Positions 35,581-43,818 of a DNA stretch of 64,000 nt are shown piece by piece (the stretch's first letter is position 1; each line of letters starts with the position of its first letter). Origin of the DNA: Aliarcobacter cryaerophilus (GTDB taxonomy: Bacteria; Campylobacterota; Campylobacteria; Campylobacterales; Arcobacteraceae). The DNA lies in contig NZ_CP060694.1 of assembly GCF_014352935.1 (NCBI RefSeq), positions 682,001 to 746,000 on the forward strand, written 5' to 3'. The translations under genes and the position numbers were made by a program. The notes under the pieces are model-generated. The model worked only from the letters and a program-made list of their open reading frames with translations. It was not told the DNA's origin and ran no database searches.

Positions 35581-37680
35581 TTAAGCCTTTTGAAGAGAAT
35601 CAAGTCTTACATAAGGAGTCTCTTTTAAAGGTATTTTTATTCTTCCAAAACAAATTCCTAAAGTTGCAATAATTACTAAAGTAGTTGCAAACATAAAGAA
35701 CACTGCTAAAACAGCATTAACTATATTTGAATTTTTTAGTTTATTTGCAATAGCTATATCAGCTTTTGCTTTATTTATATCAGCTTCTAGTGTCAAAGTA
35801 GGAATTTTTGCTTCTAAATCAGCGATTTTTTTGATTTGAATTTGTGCAGTAGCAACGTGACTTACAGCATTATGAACTCTATCACCCTCTTTGAAAGGTA
35901 ACACTTTTTGAATTCCACCATACATAGTTGCAACTAATACAAATGTTGCAGGTAATACTGTAACCCAAGTATATTTTGCTTTACCCATTTTGTATAGTAT
36001 TGCAGTTGCAAGCATTAAAGCCATACCAGCTAGCATTTGGTTACTTACACCAAATAGTGGCCATAATGAATAAATTCCACCTCTTGGATCAATAGTTCCT
36101 TGATACAGAAAATATCCCCAACCAGCAACACTTAAAAATGTAGCTAAAATACCAGCTGCATAGTTATTTGTATTTCCTAAAGGTTTATAAACATTTCCTA
36201 GCATATCTTGAACCATAAATCTACAAGCTCTTGTTCCTGCATCAACAGCAGTTAAAATAAACAGAGCTTCAAAAAGAATAGCAAAGTGATACCAGAATCC
36301 CATCATATCAACTCCACCAAAAATTTCATGAAGTACAAGTGCAACCCCAATAGCAAAAGTAGGAGCTCCTCCAGTTCTTGATAAAATTGTCTCTTCACCA
36401 ATATTTTTTGTAAGTGTGAAAATTTCTTCAGGAGTTACACTAAATCCCCAAGTAGAGATTGTTTGAGCAACTTGTACAACATCTGTTCCTATAAATACAG
36501 CAGGAGAGTTAATAGCAAAATAAAGTCCAGGATGTAAAATTGTCGCACAAATTAAAGCCATAATAGCAACTGCACTCTCCATTAACATAGAACCATATCC
36601 AACAGGAAGTGCATGAGTCTCATTTTCTAACATTTTAGGACTTGTTCCACTTGAAATTAGAGCATGGAAACCACTAATAGCACCACAAGCAATAGTAATA
36701 AATAAAAATGGGAATATTGCACCAGCAAATACTGGACCACTTCCATCAAAATATTGTGTATTCATTTTTGGCATTTGAATTTCAGGAGCAACAATAACAA
36801 TTGCAATAGCCATAAGTACAATAACACCAATTTTTAAGAAAGTTGATAAATAATCTCTAGGAGCTAATAAGAACCAAACTGGTAAAACAGCAGCTATAAA
36901 TCCATATGCCATCATTATAAATGCTAAAGTTGTAGCATCAAATGTAAATACTTGTTTCCAATAAGGGTCAGCTGCAATGATACTTCCATAATGAATAGCT
37001 AAAATTAGAAGAATAAAACCTATAACTGAAGCTTCTCCAACTTTTCCAGGTCTTAAATATCTCATATAAATACCCATAAAAATTGCAATTGGAATAGTCA
37101 TAGCAATAGTAAACAGTCCCCAAGGAGATTCAGCAAGAGCTTTTACAACAACCATTGAAAGAATTGCTATGATAATTAGCATAATACCAAATATAGCAAT
37201 CATAGTAACACCACCAACGAATGTTCCTAACTCTTCTTTTATAATTTCACCTAGTGATTTACCATTTCTTCTTGAAGAGATAAATAAAACAACAAAGTCA
37301 TGAACAGCACCTGCAAATACTCCACCTACAAGTATCCATAACATTGAAGGTAAATAACCCATTTGAGCTGCTAAAATTGGACCTACAAGTGGACCAGCTC
37401 CTGCAATTGCTGCAAAATGATGACCAAATAAAACAGATTTATTTGTCGGAACAAAATCTCTTCCATCGTCATTTATCATAGCTGGAGTTGCTCTATTTTT
37501 ATCAAGTTCTAAAACTTTATAAGCAACAAATCTTCCATAAAATCTATATGCAATCATATAGATACAAACAGCTGCTACAACTAAATACATAGCTGAAACA
37601 GTTTCTCCTTGCTGTAAAGCTAAATAACCAAAGCATGCCGCTCCAATTATTGCTATTACACCCCATAAGAGTTTATTCAT
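35581..37680 (-). CDS. cstA: CstA-family carbon starvation transporter
   Basis: This 699-residue membrane protein has about 16-18 helices and family motifs such as VAAVCIYMIAYRFYGRFVA, FGHHFAAIAGAGPLVGPI, FHALISSGTSPKML and LTAVDAGTRACRFM. Members carry peptides or pyruvate into the cell; in C. jejuni CstA has been linked to peptide use. The fusion-like C-terminal region has an additional coiled segment (about residues 615-650) before the last helix. It is paired with the ybdD-type gene downstream. Confidence 0.94.
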   Translation of the reverse strand: MNKLLWGVIAIIGAACFGYLALQQGETVSAMYLVVAAVCIYMIAYRFYGRFVAYKVLELDKNRATPAMINDDGRDFVPTNKSVLFGHHFAAIAGAGPLVGPILAAQMGYLPSMLWILVGGVFAGAVHDFVVLFISSRRNGKSLGEIIKEELGTFVGGVTMIAIFGIMLIIIAILSMVVVKALAESPWGLFTIAMTIPIAIFMGIYMRYLRPGKVGEASVIGFILLILAIHYGSIIAADPYWKQVFTFDATTLAFIMMAYGFIAAVLPVWFLLAPRDYLSTFLKIGVIVLMAIAIVIVAPEIQMPKMNTQYFDGSGPVFAGAIFPFLFITIACGAISGFHALISSGTSPKMLENETHALPVGYGSMLMESAVAIMALICATILHPGLYFAINSPAVFIGTDVVQVAQTISTWGFSVTPEEIFTLTKNIGEETILSRTGGAPTFAIGVALVLHEIFGGVDMMGFWYHFAILFEALFILTAVDAGTRACRFMVQDMLGNVYKPLGNTNNYAAGILATFLSVAGWGYFLYQGTIDPRGGIYSLWPLFGVSNQMLAGMALMLATAILYKMGKAKYTWVTVLPATFVLVATMYGGIQKVLPFKEGDRVHNAVSHVATAQIQIKKIADLEAKIPTLTLEADINKAKADIAIANKLKNSNIVNAVLAVFFMFATTLVIIATLGICFGRIKIPLKETPYVRLDSLQKA

Positions 37681-37828
37681 AGCGAATCCTTTTTTAAATA
37701 AAATCTTTTAAGTTTACTCTTAAAAAAATAAAACATTAGTTAAATAATTTAAATAAATGATACTATTTACGACTACTTTATAAATATTTACACAATTTAT
37801 ACACAATAATTTAGAATAGAAATAAAAA

Positions 37829-37857
37829 TTAAAAAAGAGCTATTTGCTCTTTTTTAA
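37829..37857. terminator. Intrinsic terminator downstream of adk
   Basis: AAAAAAGAGC (37831-37840) and GCTCTTTTTT (37846-37855) form a ten-base stem with a five-base loop and A/T runs on each side. It lies about 30 bases after the adk stop on the minus strand. The rest of the 205-base gap before cstA should hold the cstA promoter but shows no clear box. Confidence 0.85.
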
Positions 37858-37885
37858 AAATAGTTAGTTTTGATAGAAGAATTAT

Positions 37886-38527
37886 TTATGAAAGAGCGTT
37901 TATCATATCTTTTGTAACTTCTGATACATCTTTTGTACCATCAAGTTCCATAAATACACCCATTTTTTTATAAAAATCAATTAGAGGTGCTGTTTGAGAG
38001 TGGTATGCTTCAAGTCTGCTTTTTACAGTTTCGGCATTATCATCTTTTCTAATAGTTAATTCTCCACCACAATAGTCACAAACACCATCTTTTTTTGAAG
38101 GATTAAACTCAACATGGAAAGATGCTCCACAACCAGAACAAACTCTTCTTCCTGTAATTCTTCCTACAATTAAGCTATCTGGAACATTTAAAGAGATAAC
38201 TTTATCAAGTTTAATTTTCATATTTTGCATAAGTTCACTCAAAGCTTCAGCTTGAGCCAAAGTTCTTGGGAAACCATCAAGAATAAATCCATTTTTACAA
38301 TCAGAAACTGCAAGTCTATCTTTAATAATTCCAATAATTGTTGAATCTGGAACTAATTGCCCAGCATCCATAAATTTTTTAGCTTCCATTCCCATATCTG
38401 TTTTGTCTGCAATTGCTGCTCTTAAAATATCTCCTGTTGAGATTTGTGGGATATTGTACTTCTCAATTAGAAATTTAGCTTGAGTTCCTTTTCCAGCTCC
38501 TGGTGCTCCAAATAGCATTAAATTCAT
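37886..38527 (-). CDS. adk: Adenylate kinase, long form with Cys4 zinc-type LID
   Basis: This 213-residue kinase has the P-loop GAPGAGKGTQ near residue 7, the AMP-binding STGDILRAAI, and GFPRTLAQAEAL. Its LID holds four Cys (CSGCGASFHVEF and CDYCGG), the zinc-binding type found in many Gram-positives and some others. It interconverts ATP and AMP with two ADP. TACAAT at 38555-38560 (minus strand) and AAGGA are upstream. A second, different adenylate kinase gene starts only about 210 bases away in the opposite direction. Confidence 0.96.
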   Translation of the reverse strand: MNLMLFGAPGAGKGTQAKFLIEKYNIPQISTGDILRAAIADKTDMGMEAKKFMDAGQLVPDSTIIGIIKDRLAVSDCKNGFILDGFPRTLAQAEALSELMQNMKIKLDKVISLNVPDSLIVGRITGRRVCSGCGASFHVEFNPSKKDGVCDYCGGELTIRKDDNAETVKSRLEAYHSQTAPLIDFYKKMGVFMELDGTKDVSEVTKDMINALS

Positions 38528-38554
38528 ATTTTGTCCTTAAAATTTTTTCGCTTA

Positions 38555-38560
38555 TTGTAG
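38555..38560 (-). promoter_or_regulatory. Candidate -10 box of the long adenylate kinase gene
   Basis: On the minus strand TACAAT lies about 28 bases before the ATG, with AAGGA between as ribosome site. Confidence 0.45.
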
Positions 38561-38623
38561 TAAAAAAGGATTTAATAGTAGATAAGATATAAATAGTAGA
38601 TTAATAATTTAAATGATTTTTGA

Positions 38624-38629
38624 TACAAT
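38624..38629 (+). promoter_or_regulatory. Candidate -10 box of the short adenylate kinase gene
   Basis: TACAAT lies about 110 bases before the start codon. Transcription from here would produce a leader of about 100 bases containing the hairpins annotated next. Confidence 0.4.
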
Positions 38630-38646
38630 GATTTCTTAAAACTCAA

Positions 38647-38705
38647 GGCTTCATTCTTGAAGCCCTTTAGAATTTTCCTACTTTTAGGAATTTTTTATAA
38701 ATTCC
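38647..38705 (+). promoter_or_regulatory. Attenuator-like leader with alternative hairpins before the short adenylate kinase gene
   Basis: A first hairpin pairs GGCTTCA (38647-38653) with TGAAGCC (38658-38664). A second pairs TTCCTA (38675-38680) with TAGGAA (38685-38690) and is followed by six T, like a small intrinsic terminator. A third possibility pairs GGAATTT (38687-38693) with AAATTCC (38699-38705); it shares bases with the second stem and its T run, so the two exclude each other. This is the geometry of a terminator/antiterminator switch, or of a short RNA ending near 38696. The stems are short and AT-rich, so chance folding is possible. Confidence 0.4.
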
Positions 38706-38739
38706 GTTAAAAAGTAGTAATAACAGAAAAAGGAAATGA

Positions 38740-39309
38740 ATGAAAAAACTATTTTTAATTATTGGGGCACCTGGAAGTGGAAAGACAACAGATGCCGAAC
38801 TTATAGCAAAAAGACACGAAAATATAACTCACTATAGTACAGGCGATATGCTAAGAGCTGAGATGGCAAAAAATAGTGATATAGGAAAAGAGATAGCAAA
38901 ATATGTAAATGCTGGAAATATAGTACCAATTAAAATAGCTATACAAACTATAATAAATGCTATAAAAAATGCTCCAACACCTACAATAATAATAGATGGA
39001 TATCCTAGAAGTTTAGAGCAGATGAGTGCTTTGGATGAGTATTTGAAAAATGAGAAAGAGTTAGAGCTAGTTTCTTGTATAGAGGTAGTTGTAAGCGAAG
39101 AAGTTGCAAAAGATAGAGTTCTTGGAAGAAATAGGGGAGATGATGATAAGGTTGAAGTATTTAACAACAGAATGAGTGTATATATTGAGCCTTTAAAAGC
39201 TATTCAAGATTTTTATGAATCAAAAAATATTTTGAAAAAAATAGATGGTGAGCGAACTATAGAAGAGATTGTAGATGAGATGGAAAGTTTCATTTTGTCA
39301 AAGATATAG
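38740..39309 (+). CDS. Adenylate kinase, short Campylobacter-type form
   Basis: This 189-residue protein has P-loop IIGAPGSGKTTDAELIAKR, STGDMLRAEM, IIIDGYPRSLEQMSAL and VLGRNRGDDDKVEVF, very like the adenylate kinase of Campylobacter. It lacks the long LID and the four zinc Cys of the neighbouring adk. The nucleotide-binding residues look complete, so it is probably active rather than decayed. AAGGA lies ahead of the ATG. The adjacent CinA-type gene starts 19 bases after its stop and may be co-transcribed. Which of the two kinases is the main cellular enzyme cannot be told from the sequence. Confidence 0.92.
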   Translation: MKKLFLIIGAPGSGKTTDAELIAKRHENITHYSTGDMLRAEMAKNSDIGKEIAKYVNAGNIVPIKIAIQTIINAIKNAPTPTIIIDGYPRSLEQMSALDEYLKNEKELELVSCIEVVVSEEVAKDRVLGRNRGDDDKVEVFNNRMSVYIEPLKAIQDFYESKNILKKIDGERTIEEIVDEMESFILSKI

Positions 39310-39328
39310 TAAAAAAAGATTTTAATCA

Positions 39329-40090
39329 GTGAAAAATAGAATAAATTTTTATAGTGTAATTATTGGAACTGAACTTTTAAATGGCAGAAGAAAAGATGCT
39401 CACTTTGCATTTTTAAATCAGGAGCTTTTAAAGCGTGGTTGGGAACATAAAGCATCTTTTGTGATTGAAGATGATAAAGAGCTGATGCTAAAAATATTTA
39501 ATCTTATAAAATCTGATGAGCATAGTGTGATGTTTTGTTTTGGTGGAATTGGAGCAACTCCAGATGATTTTACAAGACAAATAGCTGCAGATGCTTTTAC
39601 AAACTCACAAATGGAGTTTCATGAAGAAGCAAAGAAAAGAATAGAAAATAGATTTAAAGATGAAGCTTATCCTCATAGAGTAAATATGGCGTATCTTCCA
39701 ATAAATGCAAAACTTCTAAAAAATGTTGTAAATGATGTAGCTGGATTTTATTTAGAAGATAGATTCTTTTTTACACCAGGATTTCCATCTATGAGTCAAA
39801 GTATGGTTTTGGAGGCTTTGGATAGACACTACACAAAATCAAATATCAAAAAATATAGAAAAACAGTAACAATTGTAAGTAGTGAAAATGACTTAATAGA
39901 AGTTATGAAAAAGATTCCAACACACCTTGAGTTTTCATCCTTGCCAAAGATTATTGGTGAAGAAAGAAGAGTTGTAATATCTGTTGCTGGATATAATCAA
40001 GATGAGGTAAATTTTGCTTTTAAACTCTTTTTGGATTTTTGCCTTGAAAATAAAAAAGAGTATGTTTTAGAAGATATAAATGATATTTAA
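39329..40090 (+). CDS. CinA-N / molybdopterin-binding-fold protein
   Basis: This 253-residue protein resembles the MoCF-biosynthesis fold of CinA N-terminal domains: YSVIIGTELLNGRRKDAH, FCFGGIGATPDDFTRQ and FFFTPGFPSMSQSM. It lacks the C-terminal nicotinamide-mononucleotide amidohydrolase domain of full CinA. The family binds nucleotides or molybdopterin; the exact reaction here is unknown. The start is GTG at 39329. It follows the short adenylate kinase gene on the same strand. Confidence 0.83.
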   Translation: MKNRINFYSVIIGTELLNGRRKDAHFAFLNQELLKRGWEHKASFVIEDDKELMLKIFNLIKSDEHSVMFCFGGIGATPDDFTRQIAADAFTNSQMEFHEEAKKRIENRFKDEAYPHRVNMAYLPINAKLLKNVVNDVAGFYLEDRFFFTPGFPSMSQSMVLEALDRHYTKSNIKKYRKTVTIVSSENDLIEVMKKIPTHLEFSSLPKIIGEERRVVISVAGYNQDEVNFAFKLFLDFCLENKKEYVLEDINDI

Positions 40091-40125
40091 AAGTTTAAAT
40101 TAAAGTTAAGAATTAGATGAAAAAT

Positions 40126-40152
40126 CAGTATGTCGTAAATTCCGACATACTG
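40126..40152. terminator. Perfect 10-bp hairpin between convergent genes
   Basis: CAGTATGTCG (40126-40135) and CGACATACTG (40143-40152) are perfectly complementary with a seven-base loop. The stem is GC-richer than its surroundings. There is no U-tract, so it may mark a transcript end in another way or be a protein-binding dyad. Confidence 0.5.
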
Positions 40153-40184
40153 CAAATGAAGGTAAAATATATTATATGAAGCTT

Positions 40185-43100
40185 TTAATCTTCATTAACT
40201 TTCACTTGGTTTCTACCACTTCTTTTTGCTTGATAAAGTAAATCATCAGCTTGTTTATATATTTCATCAATAACTATTTCATTTGCATTTTTGCATATCA
40301 ATCCCATTGATGCTGTTATATAAGAGCTAACACTACTATATTTGTGTTCTATTTTTAAATTTTCTATATTTTTTCTTAAGGTGTTTGCAAATTCAACAGC
40401 TTTTTCTTTTGTTTCCATTTGATAAACTACTGCGAACTCTTCTCCACCTAATCTGAAGGTATAATCAGATGAACGATGTAAACTCTGTTTTAAACAAGCT
40501 GCAAAGTTTATTAGAACTTCATCCCCTTTTTGATGACCATAATTATCATTATATTGTTTAAAGTGGTCTATATCCATAAATAAAAAAGCTATTAACTCAT
40601 TTTTTCTTTTTGCTTCATTTATAATTTTTGGAAATATTTCATCAAAATATCTTCTATTATATATATTTGTTAATCCATCTGTAATTGAAATCTCTTCAAT
40701 TGTTTTTTTATCTGTTATATCCTCTCTAACTGCTGTATATGAAATAATTTCACCTTTATTATCAAATACAGGAGAAATAGATGCTTTAACCCAATAATAA
40801 TCACCATTTTTCTTTTTATTTTTTATTTCACCTTTCCATGTTTTTCCACTAGTTATTGTTTCCCATAACTCTTTATATGTAGATTCTTGCATGTCAGGGT
40901 GTCTAATAATTCTATGATTTGTTCCTATTAATTCATCTTTTGAATATCCACTTATCTCACAAAAAGCTTCTGATGCATATGTTATATTTCCATCTAAATC
41001 AGTTGATGAAGTTAAAACATTTTCATCTACAATTTTAATATATTTTTTCATTTGTGAATTAATATTATTAATCTCTCTATTTTTTAAGAAAATAATAAAA
41101 ATAATTAATAAAAAAACCATTCCAGCAATTAGCACTTTTTCATAATTTACTATTTTTTCATAATTTACAGAAATCCAGTTATTGTTAATACTATCTTTAT
41201 GTTCATTTGAAATAGAGCTAAATAACTTATTTAAAATATCATTTAAAATTATATTATCTTTTGAGGTTGCCATTGAAAAAGGTAGGTTGTTAAAAATCTC
41301 TTTTGAGATTTTAAGAGTATTTGAAAAATCTTTTTGTATTTCATGTCCAACAACAGGAAGTATCCCTACTAAACCAAAGAATTCATCATTTTTTACTTTT
41401 GTTAACCCCTGTTTTAAAGAGTCAACTTTTACAAATTCTATTTGTGGATATGCTTTAATTAGCATATCTTTATACATTTCATCAACATAAGCAATTCTTT
41501 TGCCATTTAAAGAGTTTAAAGAAGATATAAATGTTTTATCTATTTTTGTAACTAAAACAAATGGAAAAGAAAGATGAGAATTTGATAAGTTAACTAATTT
41601 ATTTGTATTATCAGAATTTTGTACAAATGTAACCAAATCACACTCTTTAGTAATCAATTTATTAAGACCATCTTTGGTAGATTCTATTTCTATTTGATTA
41701 AAATTTATATTTAGTTTTTCTTTAAAAATATTTATATAATCAGAAGTTATTCCTAAAACACTATTATTGTTGATTCTTTCAATAGGCATAAAATTAGAGT
41801 TAACACAATAATTAATATTTTTCTTTTTAGATAAATAATCATGTTCAATTTGAGATAATTTTATCTCTTCATAAAAACTATTTTTTAACCATTTATCAAC
41901 TAAATTTCTAATATCTTTTTCTGTTATATTTTGATTAGCTTTTTCTAAAATCGATTTTAAAACTAAATTATCTTTTTTTACACCCAAATGTAAAGGAACA
42001 ATAGTTTGAATATTATCATCTTTTAAAACTATAGTTTTTAGATTACTTAACCAGTTTTTATTTATCAAATACTCTATTGTAGATAAATTATGTATAACAG
42101 CATCAGCTTTATTTGAGGCAACTGCTTCAATAGCTTCTTCAGTATTTTTTGTTTTATATAATATAATATTTGGATACTCTTTTTTTAAAATATCTTCTAA
42201 AAAAGAGTTTTCTACAACAGAAACTTTTTTATTTTTTAAATCGGATAAACTCTTAATATCAGACTGTTTATTTACTCCTAAGCTTATTTGAAAATTAATT
42301 AATGAATAATTTGTGAAATCTATAGTGTTTTTTCTTTCATCATTTATTGCTATATTTGGAAGAATATCAAGCTGATTATTTTCAAGCATATCGAATGATT
42401 CTTTCAAAGATTTATTTTGAATAAATTCAATTTTAATACCTAAAACTTTACTTAATAGTTCCATATAATCAATTACAAAACCTTTAGGATAATTATTTAA
42501 AGTGAAATTATATGGAGGTAAAGAGTCAAAGTTATGAACTTTTAAAATAGGATTATCTTTTAAATATTTTATTTCTTCATCACTTAATGATAGTTTTTTA
42601 TCTTTTTTTGATATCTCATCAAATAAAAAATCTTTTAAATCTATTGTTGATTCAGTTAAACCGTAATATTTATACATTTCACTTATGTATCTAATTCTTC
42701 CTTGATCTAAATATCCCAAAGGTGTAAGATTTTTATTTATCAATGAATCAATTGCATTTGCTTCATATCTTAAATGTTCAATTGTTTTTTCTTGAGTATA
42801 TTTTTCATTTATAAGTTGTATTATCTCTTCTTTATTTTCTAAAGCATATTTCCAACCTTTAAGTGTTGCTTCTTTAAATTTTTCTACTCTATCTGGATTG
42901 TTTTTAGCTTCATCTTCATTTGTAAAAAGCATATCTCCATACATATCAAATCCATAATTAGTTGGATTTATAATATTTACATCATAACCTTTTTCTTTAA
43001 ATAAAAATGGCTCATTAGCAATATATGCAGGAATTACATCAACTTCATTTTTAATAAGTCTCATGTAATCATCTTTATATCTTTCACGAACAAGATTAAC

Positions 43101-43544
43101 ATCTAAATTAAATTTTTTAATCATAGCAAGTAGAGAAAAACCATCTGTATTATTTGGATAGAAAAGAATATCTTTATTATTTAATTCATAAATAGAAGAA
43201 ATATTTTTTTTCTTTAGTGAAATAAATACACTAGGTGAGTGTTGAAAAATAGGAGAGACAATTACAACAGGTTGTTGTTTTAATCTATATAAAATCAAAA
43301 TAGAATCAGCAACACCATATTGGGCATTGCCATTTATTACTTCATCAATATTATTATATTTTAGATCTCTTTGTTTAATTTCTACATCTAAACCCACTTC
43401 ATCATAAAACCCTTTTTCTTTCGCAGCATAATATCCTGCAAATTGAAATTGATGAAACCATTTTAATTGTAATACAACTTTCTCATTGGCATTTAAAAAT
43501 GTACTAAAGATTATTAATAGTAAATAAATTATATTTTTTTTCAT
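40185..43544 (-). CDS. Diguanylate cyclase with three periplasmic solute-binding-like domains, PAS and GGDEF
   Basis: This 1119-residue protein has a signal peptide (about 1-19). An NMT1/THI5-like solute-binding domain lies at about 20-300 (VVLQLKWFHQFQFAGYYAAK). Two SBP_bac_3-type domains follow at about 325-560 and 565-800 (PPYNFTLNNYPKGFVIDYME; NSNFMPIERINN), then a membrane helix at about 813-832. A PAS with the Aer-like RIIRHPDM motif spans about 840-955, and a GGDEF domain ends the protein. The catalytic GGEEF is at about 1033-1037 with the inhibitory RxxD (RSSD) five residues before. It should couple several periplasmic ligands to cyclic di-GMP synthesis at the inner membrane. The ligands are not identifiable; the first domain type binds pyrimidine- or sulfonate-like compounds in relatives. 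Confidence 0.9.
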   Translation of the reverse strand: MKKNIIYLLLIIFSTFLNANEKVVLQLKWFHQFQFAGYYAAKEKGFYDEVGLDVEIKQRDLKYNNIDEVINGNAQYGVADSILILYRLKQQPVVIVSPIFQHSPSVFISLKKKNISSIYELNNKDILFYPNNTDGFSLLAMIKKFNLDVNLVRERYKDDYMRLIKNEVDVIPAYIANEPFLFKEKGYDVNIINPTNYGFDMYGDMLFTNEDEAKNNPDRVEKFKEATLKGWKYALENKEEIIQLINEKYTQEKTIEHLRYEANAIDSLINKNLTPLGYLDQGRIRYISEMYKYYGLTESTIDLKDFLFDEISKKDKKLSLSDEEIKYLKDNPILKVHNFDSLPPYNFTLNNYPKGFVIDYMELLSKVLGIKIEFIQNKSLKESFDMLENNQLDILPNIAINDERKNTIDFTNYSLINFQISLGVNKQSDIKSLSDLKNKKVSVVENSFLEDILKKEYPNIILYKTKNTEEAIEAVASNKADAVIHNLSTIEYLINKNWLSNLKTIVLKDDNIQTIVPLHLGVKKDNLVLKSILEKANQNITEKDIRNLVDKWLKNSFYEEIKLSQIEHDYLSKKKNINYCVNSNFMPIERINNNSVLGITSDYINIFKEKLNINFNQIEIESTKDGLNKLITKECDLVTFVQNSDNTNKLVNLSNSHLSFPFVLVTKIDKTFISSLNSLNGKRIAYVDEMYKDMLIKAYPQIEFVKVDSLKQGLTKVKNDEFFGLVGILPVVGHEIQKDFSNTLKISKEIFNNLPFSMATSKDNIILNDILNKLFSSISNEHKDSINNNWISVNYEKIVNYEKVLIAGMVFLLIIFIIFLKNREINNINSQMKKYIKIVDENVLTSSTDLDGNITYASEAFCEISGYSKDELIGTNHRIIRHPDMQESTYKELWETITSGKTWKGEIKNKKKNGDYYWVKASISPVFDNKGEIISYTAVREDITDKKTIEEISITDGLTNIYNRRYFDEIFPKIINEAKRKNELIAFLFMDIDHFKQYNDNYGHQKGDEVLINFAACLKQSLHRSSDYTFRLGGEEFAVVYQMETKEKAVEFANTLRKNIENLKIEHKYSSVSSYITASMGLICKNANEIVIDEIYKQADDLLYQAKRSGRNQVKVNED

Positions 43545-43818
43545 TCTTGAAATTTTCCTAAATAAAGCAATTTAATTAACAAATTTATCATTTTATTACT
43601 ATTTTACTTCATATAATTTATAAGAAGTTTTTTAATAAAAGAAGTTAATCTTACTAAAATTATTAAATATTTTAAAATAGTATTGTGCTTATTTATAATA
43701 CCTAATTTTCCTAATTTTTTTCTAATTATTAAATAAAAATTTATAAAAATTTTTATTTTAATTAACTGAATAAACTTTTGTTTACTTTTTAGGTGTCATT
43801 TCAAAAACTATCAAACTA
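43545..43818. other. AT-rich gap upstream of the large cyclase gene, with an all-AT hairpin
   Basis: This 274-base stretch holds no gene that I can support. It must carry the promoter of the cyclase gene and the 3' end of the MalY-type gene transcript. The only strong structure is AAATAAAAATTT (43731-43742) paired with AAATTTTTATTT (43747-43758) around ATAA, a perfect 12-bp but all-AT dyad that could act as a weak terminator. Confidence 0.5.

Noticed and set aside
38740-39309. The short adenylate kinase as a degenerate duplicate of the long one
   Set aside because: It keeps all nucleotide-binding motifs and resembles the Campylobacter enzyme; the missing LID is a subtype trait and not damage.
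43545-43818. A possible small RNA or tRNA in the gap before the large cyclase gene
   Set aside because: No tRNA arms, no GC-rich stem and no convincing promoter/terminator pair were found; only an all-AT dyad is present.
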